From assembly GCF_000150275.1 (NCBI RefSeq), contig NW_002060966.1, forward strand, positions 591,922 through 655,921: 64,000 nt of DNA, written 5' to 3'. Below the pieces are notes generated by a model. The model was given only the letters and a program-made list of their open reading frames with translations. It did no database searches and was not told where the DNA came from. Shown here in pieces: positions 13,310 through 24,800 of the stretch (position 1 is the stretch's first letter; every line of letters begins with the position of its first letter). The position numbers were made by a program, and so were the translations under genes. The stretch is from Trichoplax adhaerens (lineage: Eukaryota; Placozoa; Uniplacotomia; Trichoplacea; Trichoplacidae).

Positions 13310-15437
13310 CCAACTGGTGCAATGATAGTCAGATTTACTAACTTAAATAACTGTTGACATTGGTAAATGAAATCTTGTATTAGAAGAATACGGTAACTGA
13401 TCTACTTTGATGATCCCAATCACGCCATCAATTAAAAATATTCGTGTATGATTAGATGTTACCTATGCCTCATATAGAAAATTAAATGATGATTTACTGT
13501 GTATAAGCGTTCGTAGAAGTCAAAACTGAACTAATTAGAAGTACTAGTAGCTTATTAAGTAGTTGAAAATAGTTTTATCAATCTTATATAGAGTAAAATC
13601 TTTCCGTTACGGTTACCTCTTATCCTTGATTAACGTTTGACTCGCGATAAATTGTAATAAAATGTCATTACTATCCGCTGAAGTTTGACTAAAGTTGATT
13701 ATTATTACCGCTGTATTTTCTTAAGATTGATTTTACACTGTCATGCATTTGCCCTCTATTCCAATACTTAATGCTTCCCGATTAATGCCGACATTGACCT
13801 CTCATAAACTTGTTTACGTCTTTCACCTGAAGATTGCCTAATCTATAGATTAGACAAGTAGGTAATAATAATACGTTATTATGGAAAGTGTCCACATTTT
13901 CCACCTTTACTATAACTTTTGTTTACAAAGGAAAGACAGCGCTACATCCGTCCCTTTATTAGACTAGCAGCAATACAATTTATCGTACTATATTATTGAA
14001 AGCTATTGTGTTTACCTTCTTCCAGACGTAACCTTGATATCAATCAAATTGAGTCATTAGCGCCATCTAGCACTAACCCTAACCCCAACATCCTTTGTAT
14101 GAAATTAATTGCCTGGAGGCATGCGAACACACCCTTTAGTTTAAGTAACTGTACTTTACTCTGTCTACTTTGTATACTGTAAGGTCTAAACCGAAAGAGC
14201 GTAAATACTTCTTAATTGATCTGCCCGTTAGCACAAAGTCACTATTCTTAAGCAAGTTCTTATCTAATTTTTGATCGATAATAGTACGATTATCAATTTA
14301 GTTTTCCATATTTGTATTAGTAATCACATTTTTTAATAATATCATCTAAGTAAAGATGTTAATGTGTTAAATTTTCTATTAATTTTGATTCTATATAAAT
14401 GCTTGCCGAGCAAGACAAGTCAAACACTCGACGAATTCGATGGGTTATCAGGCGAAAAGAAATTATCGTAACAACCGCGGTTACTAGACTCATTGTTGTT
14501 TACATTAGGTTTTTCATTGCAACTTCCGGGTTACACCGCCGACATGGTGACTTCCTAATTAACAGTCTCGACTTTGTACTGAACACAGTTAATACCTTTA
14601 TATAGTACTGTGTGTACTGTAGAAATATTTTCTTTACTCCAAAAATAATCCTACTAATAAACTGAGCAATTTTAAGGCGCTAAGATAAACAATGTCAATA
14701 AAATCGATGGAATTTTGGAAAGCGTTATCGTTTGTTCTAGCAAAGTGAACCTTTCAAATTCCCCTCTAGAAAAATCGCTCTGCTCGGTATCTATCGTATT
14801 TATTCTTAGAAGATAGAAGATATTGCTATAATGATTAATTAAATAGATTGAATAAAGCTTAAGTAGTAAAACCATCAGAAAGTATCTGGCAATTCATAGT
14901 ATATCTAGTACCAGTACTTAAATAGGAGAATATTCTAAGGAATATTACTTATCTCCTTATTCTACAAATTGAAACTTAAGGTTCTGACAAACTGTAAAAC
15001 ACTACCTCAGTATTTCGTATGAAACGCGTTACTAAAGCTGTCGTGCAAAGCCAACGGTGTCGAGGTGTTATCATGAGAATTTTAATCAACTATAAGTTTA
15101 TAAAATTGTGCAGTGGATATTTGTAAGTTAAGCATGAAAATTTCTGATGCCAATAATATTACTATAGTGAGCGAATCTTTCGTCACTAATTCCTATCCGA
15201 TAGTTTAAACATCGTAATACACCATTAAACCCTCAATTCTTACAAGTATTTACGTCCAAGCAATAAATCAAATCATAATACAAGATGAATTGTATCATTT
15301 AAGATAATAATTACGGTAATATCAGAGCGATAATTAACAATTACATTTAAGCTACAAAGAAATATAATATTGCAATTGCGTGCAATATGCTAAAACACTT
15401 TAAAGAACGCTGTTATCCAAATTGTACAATTACTTAC

Positions 15438-15537
15438 ATTGTGTTATCTCTCGAATACCGCCGAAATCTGGAACCCGTTAAAAAATTTTCGTTGGGAGCT
15501 TGTGCCACGATATCTTCAAATTTTTCAGAAACGGATT
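15438..15537 (-). other. Possible orphan coding exon
   Basis: An open stretch on the minus strand reads SVSEKFEDIVAQAPNENFL then TGSRFRRYSRDNT and ends at a good donor (GTAAGTAA). A TGA lies at the very start, so a splice acceptor inside the first bases is required. I do not recognise the family. Composition is protein-like, but no partner exons could be linked. It may be chance or a gene relic. Confidence 0.25.
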
Positions 15538-16419
15538 CTCACTGTAATTTTTTACTAAAAGAATAACCAACGAATATCTTATTCAGTTTGCATCCGCAGT
15601 AATTGGTGATTGAACTATATTCTAATAGGTAATAGAAGGTCGGTATGCTCGTATTTATACATGGCCTTTCTATTTCGGGATAAGCGGGAGGCCTAGTTAT
15701 GTACGACTGTAAATTGAATTCTATTTTTATTAGCATAATTAGCTAAAAGTAATTATTATTATAGTACATAAGTTATTGTCATCGCCGATGTGTATTATTT
15801 AAACGTTCTGTATTAGTTTGTTAGGACATTCAAAGCAATTGTTTTTGACTATAACGATGGAAAGTAAATGTCGTACGTCATTCAAGTAAGATTGCATCAG
15901 ATTAATTTTTGTATTATCTTAAATACTTATGCTAGGAAAGACAAATTTTATAAACTCTCGATAACTTCTCCGTTATCTAAGCGGAAAAACTCAAAGTCGT
16001 TGGCTAGCCTAAGTTACCGCTATTTTAAATCTGAGCTGTATTTAAACTATATTTCGATATAATGTTCTCTAATACAAACTAACTACTTATTGTTAGTGAT
16101 TTTTACTCTTTGAATTTGCCCGGAGCTTTTCAATTTTCGACTCCAAAAAACCAAACGAGCCATTTTAGGCTTGTGTCGTTCATAAATGTCTTATTTAAAC
16201 AACTGAATTTACTTTAGATATACATATAAAAATATTATTCTACTGAGAATACGACATACAACCGGACTTTAAATAGTTATAATACAAACTTATTCAAATA
16301 TGGAAAATGAATTATAATACTGATTTAAAGTATTATCACAGTAACACATCATAAGCGCACATTAATGGATATCCAATAGTGAAGAGTAGCAGTAAAACGA
16401 TACATTAGATGGCGTAACT

Positions 16420-17043
16420 TTACATGATACCGTTTTAAATCTACAACTGACGTTATTAAGTACTCATTTTGTGCTTGTATAGATTCAAATTGAGAAATAA
16501 ACTCTTTCTTCTCTGACTTCATGCTTTGTTACCAGTTCTCAAGTATTTCTATCAGCGACTAATACAAAATACATTTTATGATTGTAGACAATTTAATCCG
16601 CTTGTAAATAACTTTAAACCTTAAAACAATTAAGTAAAAATCCTGATATTAAAAACTTACAATTATGCAAATTCATGTACAATAATAGTAGCTGCTATAT
16701 TTATCCTACCGTATCAGTATTTTAATATATTTAATTGCTATAAACTATCGCTACCTGAGGGTAGGTTTCAGACAGGAATGAAACCAGTTCAAGCAAAATA
16801 AATTGTCGTTTATTAAATGTCCAACCGTTAAGATGGATGACATTTTCTTTATTCCAGAAACTTTTATGTATCAAGTCTGTCATTAATTGCTAAACCCCAA
16901 GTGCAAGCTTAACCTAGATATTATTCAATTTTTATGGTTACCCTCAAAATTCTTTCTATACTGCAATGATGTTACAATAGCTCGCACCTGCAAAGCTAAA
17001 TATTTTAAAATAGCTTGCTATTGAACTTCCTAAATATCACCTA
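16420..17043 (-). pseudogene. Remnant of a third TRPA-like gene (last three exons)
   Basis: Three segments line up in order with the last three exons of the flanking TRPA-like genes. 16988-17043 matches the post-S6 exon (G D I * E V Q * Q A I L K Y L A L Q, with two stops). 16755-16913 matches the next exon (VKLALGV*QLMTDLIHKSFWN; copy 1 has VDLALDVDELMPDRLRQKFWN). About 16420-16558 matches the coiled-coil exon (IEILENW*QSMKSEKKEF then SQFESIQAQNE). Splice sites are partly kept. Four in-frame stops make it a pseudogene. It ends exactly at an assembly gap, so upstream exons may be missing from the assembly rather than from the genome. Confidence 0.85.
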
Positions 17044-17093
17044 NNNNNNNNNNNNNNNNNNNNNNNNNNNNNNNNNNNNNNNNNNNNNNNNNN
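17044..17093. other. Assembly gap (50 N)
   Basis: Fifty undetermined bases. The round number suggests a placeholder of unknown true size. It abuts the truncated TRPA remnant on the left and a tandem duplication begins about 100 bp to the right, so a collapsed repeat is likely. Confidence 0.95.
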
Positions 17094-17194
17094 ATATATC
17101 AAGTCCTGCAAACTCATTGTAAGCAAGTTAAGTAAGGTGTTTATCAAATTGCTCTTTCTAGTGTTATTGTCCTTACTTTAGGCCTACATTTCTT

Positions 17195-18115
17195 AGATCT
17201 GCTGTTATAAGAAGTTTTTCCTTATCTGTAGGAACATACTTTACTATTACATAGAATCTGCACTGTTAGACAATCAGTAATAAAATCTGTTATTACGAAT
17301 TACGGTATGTTATCTATACACTAAGTACACTTAGTAGAGCAGGTTTGTTATAATATGCAGAGAGAGAATAATCTTGCGAAATAAGTTAGAGGTAAGTGTA
17401 CCTATTAAATAGGACACATAAAGAACGGGTGTAGATGGAATTAAATGTCTAATATACACCTTGATTTAATAGTCTCGGTAATAGCAAATCACTGCAGGTG
17501 CAGTAATTGTGATGATTTGCCATATTTAACTGTTTCTAAAGTACCCAGTGGCTTGTGCTAGACGCTACTGATGAACAGTCATTTCTATATAAACATTATG
17601 ATTTAGTTCTTAAAGAAGGATTTGTGCATGCATATTCTACTTATAATTAGATTATAATTAGATCTGCTGATATAAGAAGTTTTTCCTTGTCTGTTTGAGC
17701 CTATTTACTATTACGTAGAATCTTAACTGTTAGACAATCAGTAATAAAATCTGTTATTATTAAATTCCGTATGTTATCTATACGCTAAGTAAACTTAGTA
17801 GAGCAGGTTTTTAAAATACGCAGAGAGAATAATCGTGCGAAATAAGTTAGTGGTAAGTGTACCTATAAAATAGAATACATGTAGAGCGGGTGTTGATGGA
17901 ATTAAATGTCCAATATATTCCTTAATTTAATAGTCTCGGGAAAAGCAAAGCAAACCATTGCAAGTGCAGTAATTGCAAAGATTTGTCATATTTAACAGTT
18001 CTAAAGTACCCAGTGGCTTGTGCTAGACTCTACTGACGCACAATCATTTCAATGTAAACATCATGATTTAGTTCTTAAAGAAGGATTTTTTTGCATGCAT
18101 ATTCTACTTATAATT
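17195..18115. repeat. Two tandem copies of a roughly 460-bp unit
   Basis: Copy 1 runs about 17195-17650 and copy 2 about 17660-18115. Both start AGATCTGCTG.TATAAGAAG and end GCATGCATATTCTACTTATAA. Internal words such as TTAGACAATCAGTAATAAAA and CAGTGGCTTGTGCTAGAC occur in the same order. Copies differ by scattered substitutions and small indels. No coding potential was seen. The stretch from 18116 to the TRPA copy 2 stop at 18885 holds no gene; part of it resembles 880-1010. Confidence 0.85.
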
Positions 18116-18884
18116 CTGTATTCGCCCGCTGTCTATAGTAGAAGCGTACAAACTGAACAATCCATTTCATTCTTCACTAAAAGACTCATATATGCGTAAG
18201 GTAGATGAACCAATGGTATTGGTATTCTTCACTATATCTTTTTCTGTCAGATAGACTCTTGAGTGAAAAGGGTATCATAGTTGGTGACACTTTTACAGTA
18301 CATATAGGTTGAAGCAGCTATCATGTCTATAAATATGATTTCTCGCTACATAGTATCATTTTATTTTACTTCAATATCAGAACCAAGAAGTGAAAATAAA
18401 AGTTTTACTCAATTTATTGTCATGCACGGCTAAAATGTTTCTTCTATAGTAGTAAACACGCTAGTAAAATAACCATGAGAAAAATTTTAGCTAAAAAGCG
18501 ATAGTTTGCATTGACGATTCTGTATTCCTGTATTACTACAATTTAAACATGGAATGCTGGAAATTTCTAATAGCTTTTGCAGATTGACTAATAGTCGAAA
18601 ATAGTATGTCAAGTATAAACAACTTCATTACTACAAGGAAAAATCAAACAAAGTAATTAAAATCCGCTGTAATCAAATCATTAAGGAGGCTATGTATATA
18701 TTTACACAAAATAATCTTATTCTGAAATGTTACACACACGTGCTATCATAATGTGTAACATGAAGGTCCTACTAGCACTAAAGATAAAATGCGTAATATT
18801 TTGTGGTAAAGCATTACAAATTAAACGTAATTTCACATTAATTCACGCTGTAATAGATAAAATCAGAATGGATGAAAAGATGCT

Positions 18885-21800
18885 TTAGGTTCGAACCTTG
18901 AATCGAGCGCCTACATCATCTTCTTCATCTACTGCAACGTTATGATGTTGGACTAGAGCTCCAACTAAAGTTAATAAGCGTTCATTCTGTGCTTGCATAG
19001 ATTCAACTTGTGTACGAAGATCTTTCACTTCCAATCTCAGATTATTTTGCTGGTTTTCGAGCAACTCCGTTGGTGACTATTGTAAAAGGACACCCACAAC
19101 TGAATTAGTACTAAAGAAATACCACGTACAGATTTCAACTGTATATATATACAAGTAGAATATGCTATTCCCAACTTAAAGGCGATGCACATTCTAAAAA
19201 GATAAATAATCTCGAAGCAGTTATCCTGAATCTTAGACCAACCTTTTCTGCTTTAAGGGTTATTTGAGATAGTGGGGAGACCGATTGGAGAAAACTAAAT
19301 TTTCGTAGTAGTTTGTTTCCATTATTAGGATAGAAGACTTGTTCTTTGATACTGAACTTTTCACGTATCCAATTGGGCATAAATTGCTCGACATCAAGTA
19401 CTAAGCTAACCTGGACAACATGGCGTTGGCTATTACTCATACGCGCAAATTCACTTTTTATGCAGTTAAGTAAAGCAATCAATACTAAAGCAATTACCTG
19501 CATAGCCAAACGTTTTAAAACAGCTTGCTGTTGAACTTCTTTTATATCATCTACTGCTAAACCAATCTATTTCAATATATATTATAAACCACAAGTTAGC
19601 AAGTATTGACAACATTTAGAAATTTTGTAAAATAGTCGAGAATAAATGATGTAAAAACATCTGGTTCTATAAATAGCGTTACAATCAATTTTCTTACCAA
19701 GAGATTCATCAGCAGGATAGGCATAAATATAATAAAGAGTCCAAAGAGTATGTAGGTTACTGCTTGAAAACAGACTAATAAGCCAGGACTATTAAATGTA
19801 TCATCAAAGTCAAATTCACCAATAGTCATGACAGCCGTCTTAATCAAGGCTTTTCCGGGTGTATTGAAAGGAATCTATTGCAAATATCAAATATTTCACT
19901 TTCTTACAACAGTCCATACAAATAAGCTATTATACAAAATTGGCAAATAGCAACAACTTTATTTTATATTATCTTGACCGTTTACAACATTATGGCCAAT
20001 TTTTAGATAAAAATGCAATTAATATAAAGTCTCACATTTACTTACATGATTTTGCAACAGGACGAAAAATGCCAATCCAAAGGCTGTAATAAACAGCATG
20101 AAAATGACAAAGAATTTAACAAAAGTATTAAATATATCTATAAACATTACGACGTATATTCCTATGATTGGAAATTTCCTTATGAATAATATCAGGTTAA
20201 ACCATGCCAAAAAAATGGCAACTGCACCAAATTGTAATCTCCAATAAAACCGTAACTGGATGGCTCCAGCAGTAAATAAAAGTGACATAATAAAACCAGT
20301 TACTTCCAGTAGGTTTTCCAGCGTAAAGTATTCAAATCTTTGATAAAAGACTTGAAAAAGCTACAGTAATAGAAAGAATAATTATGATGAATGCTATAGA
20401 ATAATTTTATCATCTAGCATCAGATAGAATCGCCTTCTCTATACTTGTTTTAAGAAACTATCCTAGAAATATCACAAACCTCAATAGCAAGCCGCACCGC
20501 AGAAAGTACAGTAACTATCACAGAACCAATTCCGACAAAAAAGATATAAGAAAATGTTCCCTGAGTTGCTAAGCTGGCTTGTGGCTTCAAATTGCATGTA
20601 GCATTAATGCCATATTGGTTGTAAATAGTAAATCCAGTTAGGAAAAACAAATAGATAAGATAGATGAGTAAATTGGTGTAGTAGATATAACGTCCAGATC
20701 GCTCCCACTTGTAACGTAAAAAGCAATTGACCAATGGATGAGCAAGTAAAGATTGCCGCTGACTATTCACCTATTTAGATTACATATCAAGTTAATACCA
20801 ATTTTACGCATAAAATTGATTAACATTAATTACGAAAGTAAAGGAATATTTTGCTAAACCCAGTAGTATTTCATTGGCACCCACAAAACGGTGCAATTAT
20901 TATTGTGAGAGTATTTTGTAGATGTTATACGGGTATAACGATAAAAAATTTCGCAGATATGACTGTAATTATGGGCAATTAAGTTCAAGCAATCTCTTAC
21001 GCGAAAGCAAAGAATTCTTTGCACTTACCATAATCATTAACGGATGATTTCTTTTGAACGATGCACCTGTTATTCTCTTCTTATATTTTTTGGTATTATC
21101 CTCAATTTTATATTCATATAGAAGCTCATCCGTTTTATCTTGAGGATTGGACTCAAACCAATCTGTGTAGACGTCGTCCAAGAAGTCATATCTTAAATGG
21201 ACCTTGTAGTTAAGGCTTTCAATAGGCTCATTATTTGGTATGGTACATTTGTTGAATACCAATTCAGCGACATCTAATATATAAAGAGTTATAGAAATGA
21301 GAAATTAAAAATATCTTAACTAAAATTATCTAATCCTCCAGCTTGAATATACGCGTTATGTACAATATTTGCTAGTGTTTGACTTAAACTTGAAACTGAA
21401 ATTGTATATTGCTACCCGAATTAGCTTATGATTAAAAATTATCTAGTAATTGATAGCTGTAAGAAGAACTTAATTTCTATGGTAAAGTAAAGTTTTTAAC
21501 AAACTGTACTTTTTGTTTTATGATTTTGAAGACATTTTATCCCATATACATGGCATTTATATAGATGTACAGAAAGGAGAAATTGCTAATATTGCCACTA
21601 AAATTGCCAAGGCTCAAGCCTGGGTACAATACACAACTATTATTAATATTTGACTTAATTTAGAAATTATAGCGCAATATTCGATTTATTAAATATTTTA
21701 AGCACTACTTCACTACTGTAAAGAAGATCAATGTAAAAAATGGAAAACACTAACCTGGTAATTTACGTATTAATTTGCGTAATGGAGTATCCACATCTCC

Positions 21801-24800
21801 AGTTGGAGATACGGTAGTATTTTTAAGAGCCTCTTCCCATTTATCATAACGAATTATAGCAACTGCAACATCGCTACAAATAAACATAAATCAAAGTTAA
21901 AATAATAACAGGTGATTGTTAGCCTTGCAAGCTTGACTTCCATTTACTCCAAAATACGATTTGTATGTTCGAGGATTTCGCAGTTAGATACTAATCGCAA
22001 ATGGCCTTACCGATGACCTTCTTCTATGGCCATGTCCAAGCAATTTCTGCCTGTCTCATCAGTTAAAGTGATATCAGCTCCATTTTGAAGTAATAACTTG
22101 ACGCAAACTTTATGACCATTTTGAGCGGCTAAATGCAAAGGTGTGGTCTAAGAAGAATGTAACGGAAAGAAAACTTGAAATTTTCCCTTAAAATTAGTGA
22201 ATTACTAGTAGTCCCTATATCTACCATACAAGTTAATCTTGTCGTATTCATAAACTTTACAAATTATAAGAACGAATAAGAAGAAAGAATGAATAGATCC
22301 CCACCTTCCGTTTATCCATTGGATCAACGGGAGAATCGCCATCCAGTAATATCTCGATCGTTTTTGGCCAACCATTGGCAGCAGCACAATCTAGAGGTGT
22401 CCATCCGGTAGCATTTCTAACATGAAGACATCACCATATAAAATAAGCCGAATTCTAAGAATAATAATATCCTCAAAAGATGCCAACCGAGAATACTCGA
22501 CATCCTAAGGATCAACATTTTACTCTACACTTGCATACGATTCACGGATAGTGTACTGCAATAAAGTCCATGAAAACTGTCATACTTAGCATCAACAGCT
22601 GCACCGTATTCTAGTAAAGCCGAAATAACGTGGACATGGCCTTTAATTGCTGCAATATGGAGAGGAGAATTTGACGATTCGTCTTCATCATTGACAATGG
22701 AAGAGTCATAATTAACAAGTACGCGAACAACCCTATCAATATCAAAATAGACGTTATAAATATTACTGATTGCTATATACGTCGTTCTTAATTGCTGGTG
22801 TAAGTAAACATAGCTTCCCTATACAATATGCACTTAAGGATTAATCATCGTTTCCCATACAATTACATGATAGATGACTATAATACTGTACGATATTGAT
22901 GGTAACGATTTCAATTTACGACCAATATACAGAATGCAGTTCAGAAAAATCTATCCTAACATATTCATGCTCATGAAACTAACTGTGTTCTGCCGTTGTC
23001 TGCTGCTAAATGAAGAGGTGTTAACTCTTCTTCATTTCTGGCATCAATTTGAGCTCCATGTTCCAACAAAATCTATATGAAATTTTTAATATTCATGTTT
23101 ACTTAATTACAACTCATCATTAGCGTAATTGCATTGATGCAGTACTGCATGTATATCAAGAAATTTTTTATTTAATAATCTATGAAGATAAAAAGTACTA
23201 AATCAATTTGAGCAGCAAACCTTGACACAATTTACGTATCCTTCACGGCTTGCAACGTGCAGTGGGTAGTTATCGTTAGTATCAGCAGCGTCCACTAAAA
23301 CTTTAGTCTTTCTAGGATCTCGGCTAAGTAATAACTAATATTAGAGATAAAAACACAGACATTACATGACCAAAGTTTAAATAGAGAAAAACATAATAAT
23401 GGATGTTGGCTGCTTGTTTTCAGTTGAGCCTGATACATGTCAAGATTCTATAATCGAACCGATATAACGAGACAATATCAAGTTTACCTGCAAAGTCTCC
23501 GGCTGATTCTCTTGAGCAGCCCAATAGACCGCGCTTCTTTCTTTATAATCTGTAGCTGTAATATCGACATTTTTTTCCAACAATGTCTTGACTGAGTCTA
23601 CGCGACCGTAGGCAGCTGCGGACAAGAGAGGCGTAAAAAAATCGCAATCTCTAGCTTCGATACGCGCACCTCTGTTTATTGAATGATGAAATAAATACGA
23701 ACACTTTAATAATCAACATTATTATTGCATTGATATAGAATAAGTTTACGTAGTTTACTAGTCAGGTAAGAAAAGTGGCTATTACTTTTGAATTAAATAT
23801 TCAACAATTTGAGGCCTATTAAAGCCGGCAGCACGATGAAGAGGTGTTTGTGACTTTGTGTTCTTGACATTCACTTTAGCCCCATATCGAAGCAGTAGCT
23901 TGACAATTTCCAGGCTCCTAACAGCTGCTAAATGTAATGATGTTTTGCCATTGGATTTTTTAGCATTAACATCAGCACCTGGCGGTAATACAAGAAAAAA
24001 TGAGCATACTGAAGCATGCAAGCACAAAATCGAAATGAAACCCAATTATATTCCAAAGTCTCGACAATTGTTTAGAATAGTTGTCATTACCATTTTCTAG
24101 TAAGAACGCTACCACACTTGCATGACTATTTTCGGTAGCATAATGTAAAGGTGTGCAATTATCAGTATCGGTAGCATTGAGAACATCCTTCAATTCGTAA
24201 TATCCATGCCGGCCAGTTTTGGCGTAATTAACTAATGCTTTTACGATCTAGATTTCGTTAGCAAAGCAAGGTATGCGTATGTTAAGTAAATTGCATCCCT
24301 TTAATGAGCACAAGATTTGTTTCATATCTTCTCTACTCTATGCCCATTAAAAATGCCATAGGGTAAAACAGAAATTAACGATAAGCTATAAAAGAATTGG
24401 TTATGCCTTACATCTAGATGACCTTCCATGCAAGCACCATGCAGAGGTGTTGCCTCCTCATCATCTCTACACAGAATATTGACTCCTCGCTCGAGCAATG
24501 TTATAGTAACCTCCAGTCTTCCATTACTTGTGGACATATGCAATGGTGTCATCAGTTGCTTATCCGGGATCTACAGATAGCAAAGTTATAGTCCAATTTA
24601 TAAATTCATATTAAAAATTTTATTCAAAGACGAGCAATTTTTAGAATGCAGCAAAAAGTAATAATTGCAATGGATACCAGAATTAACTTGCAAGTATTGT
24701 TTATTGTAAATTACTTTTTTCTCTAACTAGGTAAGCTTTGCAGGCAGTTATACTACTCTACAAACGCTAGCTACTGTAGTTTAAACCTTCCATTTTTAGC

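Larger units (their letters stand above)
11660..16419. other. Region between TRPA copy 1 and the TRPA remnant
   Basis: No complete gene is recognised. It holds the duplicated block at 12623-13309, one possible orphan exon at 15438-15537, and several AT-rich stretches without similarity to known families. The promoter and any 5' non-coding exons of TRPA-like copy 1 should lie near its left end, but no core promoter element stands out. Confidence 0.4.

Noticed and set aside
14065-14095. Telomere-like CCCTAA words
   Set aside because: Only two short units inside unique sequence; not a telomere or an interstitial array.
18885-18900. GGTTCGAACC resembling a tRNA T-loop
   Set aside because: Part of the TRPA copy 2 C-terminal codons; no cloverleaf around it.
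19346-19534. Plus-strand open frame across the TRPA copy 2 3' exons
   Set aside because: Antisense shadow of the post-S6 exons.
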